Part shown: positions 42,587-52,200 of the stretch, in pieces
Layout: the number at the start of each line of letters is the position of its first letter
Numbering within the stretch: the stretch's first letter is position 1
Origin: an uncultured Roseburia sp.
Lineage (GTDB): Bacteria; Bacillota; Clostridia; Lachnospirales; Lachnospiraceae
Assembly: GCA_910577925.1 (NCBI GenBank)
Contig: CAJTOI010000006.1
Location: forward strand, 116,221-180,220
Length of the DNA: 64,000 bases
Direction of reading: 5' to 3'
The notes under the pieces: model-generated
Told to the model about the DNA's origin: nothing
What the model saw: the letters and a program-made list of their open reading frames with translations, nothing else
The model's database searches: none
Position numbers and translations under genes: made by a program

Positions 42587-42591
42587 CTTGT

Positions 42592-45500
42592 CTATCCCTC
42601 ATCTCCGTTTTCGTCAAACAATTTCTGCGCAGCGATCGCCTCAATCACACTTGTGCTGTATTTTTCCAACATCCGTACGGGTCTCCTGCAATAATTGATG
42701 CAGCGCACCTTATCGTCATCGTCGACACCGTCTCTTGTAATCAGCGTCTGCAATTCGTCTTCCTTCCGCAATTCCTCGTTTTCCATCAGTCCAAAATACG
42801 CATCGAGCTGACACTCAATCCACACATAAAGCCAGTCGTCCCGGTTCTGCTCCCGCATGGTCTGCACGTTATCCTCCGTCATATCAATGGTATCCGTCCG
42901 GATGATCTGCGCCATCTTCCCGTCGCTCCACCTGATGCTATCACTTTTCATTCTCTGATAGCATATATTGATATCCCGCACAAGATTTCCAAACGCATCG
43001 TCTTCTATCTCCTCAATGTCGAGCAATTGCTGACAAAGCTTTAAGGCCACCGGATGCTTCTCGTTCGTCTCTCCAAAGTAGCTCTTCATCTCCACAAAGC
43101 GCAGGCCGCATTTCTGCTCCCTGTAATTTTCGGCCACAAACGCCCGCAGCCCCTCCGTAAGCTCCTGCTCCTTCGACCAGACCTCCAGAATATTTTCCTT
43201 TGTGAACGCAAGCTTATTCTTCTTCAGGAGCTTCTCTAACGTGTCGCTCCATATAATTTCAGAAGCGTCCTGAATTTTCACCTGCATGCCGTCAATCACT
43301 TCGTCCTCCCGCTCGTCGCGCAGCCCTTTTTCGTTTAAAAGTTCTGTCAGCACCTCGACTTCCTCAGAAGCAGACACATAATACGGGGCATAAATCTCTT
43401 CAAAGTAATACGTTTTGTTCTCTAAAACATATTTCGCCAGAGGCGCATCCTCCTGCCGCATAATCAGCGCATAATTTCTCTTCGGAATTTCCTCCTCAGC
43501 AACCTCGTCATAAAACCGCCGCAGGATGTACTCGACATTCTCTTTTGTGAGAACATAAATCGAATGTTCATATGCATACCGCCGCAATTCCTCCGGAAGC
43601 TCAAAGATACGGTCAAACCGGTAGCCGGCCCTCGCAAGCTGCTTAATCTCTTCTATTTTACAGCGCGCACACACATCCTCCTGATTCACGCTCAGTACCT
43701 GCGAAAAGTCGGCTTCTTTTATCTCCTCGTCGGTCAGGAACGGCAGAAGTCCGACGATTTTATCCAACGTCTCATATACATTGCGCTGCATACCGCCGGC
43801 AAATGCCTGTCCAAGTTTTTTCCATACGCGCAGCACCGCCGCGATCCATTTCCGCTCCAGGCTTTCGCCTTCCGGCTGTCCCGCCGTTTTTGCCTTTTCC
43901 AGAATTTCCAGCATAAAATCCACATTCTGATAGCGGGCAAGATTTTCCGCCGCCAGCACCAGCTCTTCCTCCGATCCGTTCATGAGCACATACAGATAAA
44001 GCGACGTATTCGGCAGCGCCGCGCTCAAAAAGTCACTGCGCTTCAAATGTCCCAGCACCAGCTCGGGGTGAAGGATTGGAATATCTTTCTGACCCGCATC
44101 GCTCTTCCGCTCAAAGACACGGTTCAGATAAACATATTCCTCCTCCGAGATGCTGTTCGGGTAAAAATAGGTCATATATGCCGCGTAATCCTCCGCGATC
44201 ATACCGTCCCGGATTAAAACCGGTATCAGCCGCTCTCCCCATTCAAATGCACCAAACAACCGTTCTTCAATTTTCTCATCTGGCAACAGTAGCAGCGACT
44301 GCAGGGATGCCTCCCCGCACACGGCAATTTCTTTGCTTTTCTTTTGAATTTCCTCCTGCAGGCGCTCCGCTCCGCCCTCACTCCGCTCCGCAAGAAGCGC
44401 GCTTCGTCTCGCATACGCTTTGTCATTGTCCAGCGACCGCAGTTTTTCCTTCACCGCCTTCGTGACATCCTGCCGCGCATTGCCGCCGTATTGCCACTCA
44501 ATCTTTTCGGCCTCCTTGAGCGCATGCACCATCTCCTTACGGGTTTGATACGCGTGCTCGTTCCTCCCATCAATCACATAACAGCCGAAATCTCCGGACC
44601 CCTTTTCGTCCTCGAAGAAAATCGCATCCAGCTCGTCCATATCCGCCGCGAGCTCCCCCTGGATATCCGCAATCTGCCGCTCCAGCCTTTTTATCTCCTC
44701 GGCAAGCTCTTTTACCCGCTGTTTCCTCTCGTCCTCCGCCTGCCGGAAACAGTTCCACACCTTTCCTTCCCCGCGCTGCAGCAGCGCGAAATCAATCGGC
44801 GCGATATTTTTGTAGGTAATAATGACAAAAAGCTTTGTGGCGTTTGTCCCGTATTTTTCCGCCTTAATCTGCGAGTAATACATCACAAATTCATTGTATA
44901 TATTTTTGAGAATCCGAAAGTCCTTCACATACAGACAGATTGTTTTCAGATAATTCATGTCGAGAACCGCCTGCCACTCCTCCCCGAGCATTTCTTTTAA
45001 CAGTTCATAGGAATTGCTGTGGTCCATCACCGGCACAACCGGAATCATAATATCGAAAAACTTGGTGCGCTCCCCGCTGTCGCGAAACAGCTCGTCCTTT
45101 ACCAGATAAATAAATTTAATCTTTTTGTGTTCCTTCTTTTTCCAGATCCCATGCAGCTTTGCGCCAATCTGCTTCTGATTCAGCAAAAAATTAATCTGGC
45201 GCAGTTCATTAAAGATCTCTACCCCGTCAAAGCGGTCCACATCCTCTATGATTAACGCATCCACATCGCTCTTCCGAAAGAGATAGATAATCTCCTCCAT
45301 GTATTTGTCAAACTTCTCTTCCGAATTCCCGTTCTCATCCTCCCCCACCAGATTAATCTGGCTTTTATCCACCTGAATCGCCCTGATAATCGGCCGCTGA
45401 TACTGCGCATTGACGATGCAGAGCAAAAGTACAAACGCGCTGATTCCCGCCGTCGCCAGCGCCGCAATATTTCCCTCATATTTCCAGAAGCTCTCATACA

Positions 45501-46008
45501 GCGTAAGGCCCGTATTCTTGTCCCACTGCGCAGGCGGCACCTGAAACAGATAAAGCATCGATGCCAGCAGCGCAAAAATCAGCAGCGTACACCCAAGCAC
45601 CTTCCATCCTGACACAATATTTTTCCGCTGAAATCTTGTCTGCGGGATTACCTCGGGCTTAATCTGATGAATGATCTGATTGATGATTTTCGTCTCGACA
45701 GAATCCGTTCCGCCGTCACCGGTTCTGCCGCCTCCCGTTCCGTCGGCTCCCGGTTGCCCTCCGGCTGCATCGTCAAACTTCGCAAGGGATATATGGATGC
45801 ATTTCAGGTCGCTGTGGTCACGAAGCCAAGTGTTCATAATCGTGCTTTTCCCCGCACCGTACGCGCCCGTCAGCGCTATGTTGCACACCTCCTCGCTCTC
45901 CATCGCATCGTTGATTACCTTTTCATAATTCGCGTAGCCCAAACGCTCTTTCTGTTTTTCGTCAAGTGTGATCGGCGTGAGCTTCTCTAGCTTTATCTCC
46001 TGTCCCAT
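42592..46008 (-). CDS. YobI-like membrane P-loop NTPase
   Basis: The 1138-residue protein has Walker A GAYGAGKST at 48-56. A Gly-rich insertion (83-101) follows, then two membrane helices at about 134-156 and 181-199, and Walker B DALIIEDVDRF at 250-260. The remaining ~850 residues are helical with a coiled-coil segment near 430-470. This architecture matches the YobI-type P-loop NTPases, which are KAP/STAND-like and suspected to act in conflict or defence; no activity is established here. GGAGAAGGG precedes the ATG. A direct repeat lies in its upstream region. It neighbours an Rpn nuclease and a TIR operon. Confidence 0.75.
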   Translation of the reverse strand: MGQEIKLEKLTPITLDEKQKERLGYANYEKVINDAMESEEVCNIALTGAYGAGKSTIMNTWLRDHSDLKCIHISLAKFDDAAGGQPGADGTGGGRTGDGGTDSVETKIINQIIHQIKPEVIPQTRFQRKNIVSGWKVLGCTLLIFALLASMLYLFQVPPAQWDKNTGLTLYESFWKYEGNIAALATAGISAFVLLLCIVNAQYQRPIIRAIQVDKSQINLVGEDENGNSEEKFDKYMEEIIYLFRKSDVDALIIEDVDRFDGVEIFNELRQINFLLNQKQIGAKLHGIWKKKEHKKIKFIYLVKDELFRDSGERTKFFDIMIPVVPVMDHSNSYELLKEMLGEEWQAVLDMNYLKTICLYVKDFRILKNIYNEFVMYYSQIKAEKYGTNATKLFVIITYKNIAPIDFALLQRGEGKVWNCFRQAEDERKQRVKELAEEIKRLERQIADIQGELAADMDELDAIFFEDEKGSGDFGCYVIDGRNEHAYQTRKEMVHALKEAEKIEWQYGGNARQDVTKAVKEKLRSLDNDKAYARRSALLAERSEGGAERLQEEIQKKSKEIAVCGEASLQSLLLLPDEKIEERLFGAFEWGERLIPVLIRDGMIAEDYAAYMTYFYPNSISEEEYVYLNRVFERKSDAGQKDIPILHPELVLGHLKRSDFLSAALPNTSLYLYVLMNGSEEELVLAAENLARYQNVDFMLEILEKAKTAGQPEGESLERKWIAAVLRVWKKLGQAFAGGMQRNVYETLDKIVGLLPFLTDEEIKEADFSQVLSVNQEDVCARCKIEEIKQLARAGYRFDRIFELPEELRRYAYEHSIYVLTKENVEYILRRFYDEVAEEEIPKRNYALIMRQEDAPLAKYVLENKTYYFEEIYAPYYVSASEEVEVLTELLNEKGLRDEREDEVIDGMQVKIQDASEIIWSDTLEKLLKKNKLAFTKENILEVWSKEQELTEGLRAFVAENYREQKCGLRFVEMKSYFGETNEKHPVALKLCQQLLDIEEIEDDAFGNLVRDINICYQRMKSDSIRWSDGKMAQIIRTDTIDMTEDNVQTMREQNRDDWLYVWIECQLDAYFGLMENEELRKEDELQTLITRDGVDDDDKVRCINYCRRPVRMLEKYSTSVIEAIAAQKLFDENGDEG

Positions 46009-46034
46009 GACCCTTCTCCTCTGTACCGCAGTAA

Positions 46035-46094
46035 AACTATATCGTTTTCATTTTACTACATTTTTCGAACAAAAGGAACTATATGGTTTTCATT
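46035..46094. repeat. 18-bp direct repeat upstream of the YobI-like gene
   Basis: AACTATATCGTTTTCATT (46035-46052) and AACTATATGGTTTTCATT (46077-46094) differ at one base and are 42 bp apart, which is four helical turns. They lie 27-86 bp upstream of the YobI-like start codon and are probable operator sites. The rest of 46009-46209 is AT-rich without a gene. Confidence 0.5.
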
Positions 46095-46160
46095 CTCCTA
46101 AATACAGGCAGACTCTTCTGTGTGATAAAAATTTTGTGATTATTGATGATTTTCATTGAC

Positions 46161-46180
46161 GGCGCTGCCTTGGCAGCGCC
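46161..46180 (-). terminator. Short GC-rich hairpin after the Rpn nuclease gene
   Basis: GGCGCTGCC (46161-46169), a TT loop and GGCAGCGCC (46172-46180) form a perfect 9-bp stem 29 bp beyond the stop codon. There is no clear U-run. Confidence 0.5.
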
Positions 46181-46209
46181 ATAGAATTTCTGATATGACT
46201 TTCATTTAT

Positions 46210-47070
46210 TTACATCTGTTCCATGAACTGTTCGATCGAATCGACCTTTGCGGAAAGCTTGTGCCAGCGCGACAGTACCCCGGCATCTCTCTGCTCATAA
46301 ATCTGCGCTTTCAGGTCCTCCGGCACGGTACCGCAGTCTTCTAAAAATTCGAGGATAAACTCTGCTTTTCCTTCTGCCAAACCGGCCAGTCTTCCTTTTC
46401 GTTCCCGCTGTCTCATCAGTTCTTCACCTGTCATAAAACGCGCCTCCAATTCCCGCCGCTTTTTGAGCTCCGTTACCCTCTCATGCAGCTGAATGATTGA
46501 CTCTTCTGTCACCTCCGCCACATATGCATCGGTGCTCTCCTCCATGTATTTCAGGAAATGTACAAGCTCCGCCGGTACTTCCGCATCATTTTTCCCTTTT
46601 GTGTTCAGAAATATCTTTCGTGTTCCGTCTCCGAGTGAAAGATCGCACTCCAGACAGCGCTCTTCAAACGTATAGCGGTGCAGTCCCATCCCAAACGGGT
46701 CAAATGTACAGATAAAAATAATATATCCCGGTTTCAGCTCATTAAAATCTTCCCCCGGTCTCAGTGATGATACATCCAGCTCCGCCTGATAATAGCGGCT
46801 CCGTTTAGGCAGATTTCCCTCGTTTTCGTTCTGCGCTTCTACATCATAGGCAACCAGCAGCTCATCTCTTGCATACACATCAAACCGGACGCTCCTGAAA
46901 TCCGAACTGACCAACACACTGTGCTCCGGATGTACCTTCACATGCGGTACTTTGTACCCCAGTATGATTTCCAGCACAAGCCGACATATTTCCGGCTGTT
47001 CTAACGCCGCGGCAAATAAAAACGAATTGCATAAATCCAGTTCCTGAAATGTTTTGTTTCGTATTGACAT
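46210..47070 (-). CDS. Rpn-family PD-(D/E)XK nuclease (transposase_31-like)
   Basis: The 286-residue protein starts SIRNKTFQELDLCNSFLFAA. The nuclease core is FDVYARDELLVAYDVEAQNE, containing D-x(n)-E-x-Q. RSRYYQAELD and GYIIFICTFDPFGMG follow, as in PF12784/Rpn proteins. These are RecA-independent recombination-promoting nucleases that are often annotated as transposases. The C-terminus is helical and charged. GGGGGAG precedes the ATG at 47070. It is divergent from the TIR operon. A role in recombination or in the neighbouring defence-like region is possible but not shown. Confidence 0.83.
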   Translation of the reverse strand: MSIRNKTFQELDLCNSFLFAAALEQPEICRLVLEIILGYKVPHVKVHPEHSVLVSSDFRSVRFDVYARDELLVAYDVEAQNENEGNLPKRSRYYQAELDVSSLRPGEDFNELKPGYIIFICTFDPFGMGLHRYTFEERCLECDLSLGDGTRKIFLNTKGKNDAEVPAELVHFLKYMEESTDAYVAEVTEESIIQLHERVTELKKRRELEARFMTGEELMRQRERKGRLAGLAEGKAEFILEFLEDCGTVPEDLKAQIYEQRDAGVLSRWHKLSAKVDSIEQFMEQM

Positions 47071-47115
47071 AGGCTGTCTCCCCCAATGGTCTCACACAGC
47101 TATGCCGCCTGCCTG

Positions 47116-47127
47116 TACATGCATGTT
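47116..47127. promoter_or_regulatory. Palindrome in the Rpn/TIR divergent region
   Basis: TACATGCATGTT contains the perfect 10-bp palindrome ACATGCATGT (47117-47126), between the Rpn gene (minus) and the TIR operon (plus). It is a candidate operator. The 47071-47235 gap also has TATATTTATAGT at 47203-47214 as a possible -10 region for the TIR operon, but no convincing -35. Confidence 0.3.
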
Positions 47128-47235
47128 ACCACAGATGTAGATTTTTTTCAAGAACGTCCGGTCCCGGGTTTCCATATCCGCAGATCCGTGCTAAGATTAA
47201 ACTATATTTATAGTACAAAAGAGGAGGAACACCGC

Positions 47236-49227
47236 ATGACACAACCGTTAGCCGTCGCATTTGTCTGGAACGAAAACAACGAAAACGCTTCCGAAACGGT
47301 ACGCTATGCCGCCGGCATGCTCGCAAGAGACGCTTCAAAACCTTTCTCGCGGGCAATCGATATCCCGGTTTTCTTTTACCCGGGAACGGCAGTCCTCACG
47401 CCGCCGCCCGTCGAACTGTGTTCGGAACAGATCCTGATCTGCGCGCTGATCGATCCTGAGATGGTCGTTAGCGCGGACTGGCGGACCTGCCTGCTTGCGC
47501 TCCCCTCCCTGAAAAATGCGACAGTCATACCGATCGCCCTGGCGCCTCAGGCGCTGAAAATAGGCTCTCCGCTGTCTGACATCAACTTCATCCGCATGTA
47601 CGACTATCCTTCGCTTCAAAAAGAACATGTATTTATCCGAATCGCACACGAGATATACCGGTATGGCTTTAACGGGCTGTGCCGCCGACTGGAGCCGGGC
47701 GCCGACAGTTCTCTGAAACTCTTTATCAGCCATGCAAAAGACGGCGGAACGGGACTCTCCTGTGCACGGCAGTTAAAGGACTTTCTTGACCGCTCTTCTT
47801 TCCGGCAATTCTTCGACGTGTACGATATCATGCCGGGACAGCCGTTTGACAGCGAGATCGAAAGAAACATCCGCCAGTCCACGGTCATTCTGATCAACTC
47901 CGATGTCTATTCGTCACGCTACTGGTGCCAGAAAGAAATCCTGCTGGCCAAAAAATATGAGCGTCCGATCATCGAAGCGGACGCGCTCGATTCCTATATG
48001 GATCGAAAATATCCGTATGCGGCCAATATACCGGTTGTCCGGGTCGGCAGGACCGACGGCATCGGTCAGGAGGATATGCTGCGCATCCTTGCGGCAGCGC
48101 TCCTGGAAACCATCCGTTTCTACTATGCGGATGTCTGGCTGAAGCTTACGGCAAACCATATGGGCATACCCGCCGTCCGGCTGAACCGTCCGCCCGAACC
48201 CTTCGATATCGACAGGCTTTTCCCGCATAAAACAGACACGCCGCCTCATATACGCCGGATTCTCTACCCGGATCCGCCGCTGTACGCAGACGAGCTGCAG
48301 TATCTGGAAGAACGCGGTATCCAGGCTGTCACACCTCTTACATGCAGGCAGAAAAATCTCAGGCAGCTTCGGGCGGGCATATCCGTCTCAAATATTCCAA
48401 AAGAGGAATCCCGTCTGCTCGGGCAGGATTCTTCCCATCTGAAAAAGCTGTCGCAGTCCATTGCAAAATATCTGCTCTGCCGGGGCGCCCGGCTCGTATA
48501 CGGAGGCGATATCCGCCAAAACGGCTTTACCGGGTATCTGATGGAGGAGGCGCGGATTTTAAACGAGCGGCTCAAAGCCCCTGCCTCCCGCATCATCGAT
48601 TATCTGGCCTGGCCGATTTACTGTGACGACAAGACCGCGCTTACCCTGTGGGAAGCCGACCACATTCAGCTGGCCAAGGTGATCCGCACCGCGCCCGATG
48701 CCGTCGGACCCGAGATCGACACCTCGCAGTATCTGCCGGACAACTCCCCGCGGAACCGGTATATCTGGGGAAAATGCCTGAGTAAAATGCGCGATGCGAT
48801 GCTCGACGACTGCGATATCCGCATATGCGCGGGCGGCCGGAAAACGGGCTTTAAGGGCAGTATGCCCGGCATCCTCGAAGAGACGGCTCTCGCCGCGCGC
48901 AAAGGAAAACCGCTCTATCTGCTCGGCGGCTTCGGCGGCGTGACGCAGAGTATCTGCAGACTGCTGGAATACGGGGATGTCGATGAATGTCTGCGGGCCG
49001 ACTGGCAGGCTGAACAGAATCTGCAGTATGCCGAGCTGCTTGCAGAATACAGAGCACACGGCGAAACGGTCGACTACGAGCAGGCTGTCAAAGACGTGCG
49101 GGGCGCCGATTTGAAAAACGGCCTGACCGAGGAAGAAAACCGCCTGCTGTTTCACACCTGCTACGAAAGCGAGGCAATTCGCCTCGTCCTGAAAGGATTA
49201 GAAAGGCTGTACCATGAAAAAAAATGA
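47236..49227 (+). CDS. TIR-SLOG protein with an N-terminal TIR-like domain
   Basis: The protein has 663 residues. Residues 1-150 alternate strand and helix (LAVAFVWNEN, IDIPVFFYPG, ATVIPIALAP) and may be a degenerate TIR-like domain. A TIR domain follows at about 158-300 (LKLFISHAKDGG, probable catalytic Glu234 in YWCQKEILLA). A SLOG/LOG-like Rossmann domain is at about 380-590 (ARLVYGGDIRQNGFTGYLME, CAGGRKTGFKGSMPG, YLLGGFGGVTQS). Bacterial TIRs hydrolyse or cyclise NAD, and SLOG domains can bind the resulting nucleotides, as in Thoeris ThsA. GAGGAGG at 47221-47227 fixes the start. It overlaps the next gene by 14 bp. Function in defence is inferred. Confidence 0.75.
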   Translation: MTQPLAVAFVWNENNENASETVRYAAGMLARDASKPFSRAIDIPVFFYPGTAVLTPPPVELCSEQILICALIDPEMVVSADWRTCLLALPSLKNATVIPIALAPQALKIGSPLSDINFIRMYDYPSLQKEHVFIRIAHEIYRYGFNGLCRRLEPGADSSLKLFISHAKDGGTGLSCARQLKDFLDRSSFRQFFDVYDIMPGQPFDSEIERNIRQSTVILINSDVYSSRYWCQKEILLAKKYERPIIEADALDSYMDRKYPYAANIPVVRVGRTDGIGQEDMLRILAAALLETIRFYYADVWLKLTANHMGIPAVRLNRPPEPFDIDRLFPHKTDTPPHIRRILYPDPPLYADELQYLEERGIQAVTPLTCRQKNLRQLRAGISVSNIPKEESRLLGQDSSHLKKLSQSIAKYLLCRGARLVYGGDIRQNGFTGYLMEEARILNERLKAPASRIIDYLAWPIYCDDKTALTLWEADHIQLAKVIRTAPDAVGPEIDTSQYLPDNSPRNRYIWGKCLSKMRDAMLDDCDIRICAGGRKTGFKGSMPGILEETALAARKGKPLYLLGGFGGVTQSICRLLEYGDVDECLRADWQAEQNLQYAELLAEYRAHGETVDYEQAVKDVRGADLKNGLTEEENRLLFHTCYESEAIRLVLKGLERLYHEKK

Positions 49228-52200
49228 GTCAAAAGAAAACGGTTACGACGCATTTATCTCCTACCACCGCGTTCCCTTAAACATCAAAGTGGCGCAAAAG
49301 CTGCAGGAGCTTCTCGAGAGTCCCCGCCTGTTACGTCTCGCGCGGCATGCCCTCCAGTCTGACTTTTCGACCGGGAGCAGGCAGCGTGACGCGCTGTCCG
49401 CTTCCGTATCAGGGAGAAACAGGCTTCATGTCTTCCTCGATCAGGGCGAGCTCTCCGCGAGCAGCCACCTGACCGAGGATATCCGAGACGCCCTGCGGCG
49501 CTCACGCTACCTGATCGTCGTCTGTGCGAAAGACCTCAAAGAGTCCGAATGGTGCATGGAAGAAATCCGCATGTTCCGGGAGCTTCACTCCGGAAACACG
49601 GATAAGATCCTCACGCTTCTCGTAAACGGAGAACCGGGTCCCATCCTGTCGCAGCTCCCTCTCTGGGATGTTCATCCGCAGGCAGACACAGACGGCCGCA
49701 CTGTGAATGACAAAAAAGTCTCCGACATGCTCGGCGCCGATGTCCGCGCAAAAAGCACCCGAAAAATCCTGCGCAAACTAAAAACCGAGTATCTGCGGCT
49801 CGCCGCCCCGATTCTCGGCTGTGACTACGATGCGCTCTACCGGCGGGACCAGCGCAGGCAGAAGAAAACCGCTATCACCGCCCTCTCCGGCACGGCGCTG
49901 CTGCTTACCGCCGTCCTTGCCGTTGTGTCCGTGTTTGCGTACCGCACCTGGGTATCCGAAAACAATTATCGGACCATGCTCGTTGACAATTATACGCAGG
50001 AGGCCAACCGCTATGTCCGCGCCAAAAATCCGCAGGAAGCGCTCCTATACTACGCCAGCGCGCTAAGCCTCGACCCCGAAAAAATGCCGTCCGCCACGGG
50101 CGCCGCACTGCTTCTGCAGGACTATCTGTGGCCGGCACTGCGCGAAAAAGGTGCCGCAAAAGCAGCCGAAGAAGAATCTTCCCTCGCGCACGATATCCCG
50201 GGGTCCGACGAGATGAGTCCCGGCTGTGCGGCGGACGAGGATTTCCTCGACTTCGGCGCGAGCGCACGCGAACTTGCGGACGGAACCATGATCGTCGCGC
50301 ACAACGGACTCGTGCATCTCTATTCTTTTGACGATTCGGGGGATGCATCGGAGCTTGCCCGCGCGGACCTGGCCGACGCGTTTCCCTATGATGCGTCAAA
50401 AAACGGGCTCGCACGGACAAATGAAGTCTGCGTATCCGCGGACGGCTCACTGGCGCTTGTTAACAGTTACTCTCTCGCAGCACTTTATGATACGGAAACC
50501 TTAAATCTCAAGACAACCGTCATGCGTTATCTCGACTTTCTGCAGGGCATGGCCATCAGCCCTGACAACCGGTATTTCGGCCTGTCCTACGGAACCAATT
50601 ATCAGGACAACCTGCTCAATCCGGGCGGCCATTTTGAAATTTATTCCACAGACGGAGAACTCCTGTTTTCTTCGCCGCAGAACAGCAAGGAATCCCTGCT
50701 CGGAATATCGTTTCATCCCTCAGATCCGGATGTCGTACTCGTGTGGAGCTCCGGTTTTGTGCATGTCTGGAACTGGCAGGAGGGCAGGGAGATTATGGCG
50801 CCCATCTGCGCGGCAAACATCCGAAGCGCCGAGTTTTCGGACGACGGTGCATCTGTCAGCGTCTCTGACCGTCAGAATGCTTTTGTCTACTCTCTGGAAA
50901 AATTCGCCTGCACTGCCCCGGCGTTTGATCCGGCTGCCGACCTTTCCGCCGTGCCGACCGGGCATTATTATATGGACGCGGAGGGGCCGGACGGTATGTC
51001 CCTGTCTCTGAGTGTCTCCGCCCTCACAATGTCCGACGCAGACGGCAGAGAACGCGCCAAAATCGATCTCCCCGGATACGGCGAACGCCTTGCCCTGTCC
51101 GAAGATTTTCGGACGGCATATCTGTACAATACAAATGCAGCCGCGCTGATGACACTCCCCGTAGATTTTGAAAACGGGAAATTCGGGGATCTCCTTCAGT
51201 TAGACACAGAAGAGGAACCCACACTTGAGATCTGGTTTGACGACGGCTGGCTTGCGGCCGAACTGATCTCCCGCAATCTGCTGATTTTCGATGCAGACGG
51301 GAACCGCATCGGGAAAATTCTGCCGCAGCATGAAGGAAATATCGCTTCCGTCCTGATCGACCCTGCCCTGCAGTATCTTGTACTGATTTTAAAAAATACC
51401 ACCGGCGCAGCGGACAGTTTTCACTACGATAAGACAGGAATTGCAGAGATATGGGATATCTCCTCCGGCCTTCCGCTTGCCTCCTACGAGACGGCCGACA
51501 GAGAAATAGACTTCGCCTGGCTTACCCCGGACGGGACGCTTAATTTTTGCACCGACAAAGCCTCCTTTGCAAAACGGCTTGCGGTACCTGCCCCGGATGA
51601 GGATGCCGTCCGCTTTCTGCGTCAGCTCTGTTCCCTCGATTTCGACTCCGGGCAGAATCTGATATCTAAGACGCCTTCCTGCTCCCGACAGATGGGAAAC
51701 TGGAACTTCCTGGACAGCAGCACTATCCGGGATTCCGGGACAGACGGCACGCCGGACACCGACACATCAGACGCTGACATACCGGACAGTGAGATTTTGG
51801 CTGATGCCACGCCGAATACCGGCGCTGACGCCTCCGGGTATTCTCTTACTTCTCTCGTCGATGCGATGCGCGGCACGGATAACTCCGACAGCGATGCGTG
51901 GTTTGCGGAATGCGATGCGCTGTGGCAGCGGCTCTGTGACGGCGAATTGCCCTATACCGCACAGGAACTTGATTATTTCTACCGCTATTACAACAACACC
52001 GCAGAGAATTTCGAGCAGACCGAACACATGTCTGCGGGCGTGAATGCCTACATCAGCCTCACAATGCGGCTGATAGACCCGGAGGACGTCTCCGAATCGG
52101 ACGAGACTGTCATGTCCGATTTCTGCGCAGTGCTTATGAGAACGCTCTCCTCCACCCGGGAATACGACTCCGTGATTGCGGCATTCTTTTCCGATGCGGC

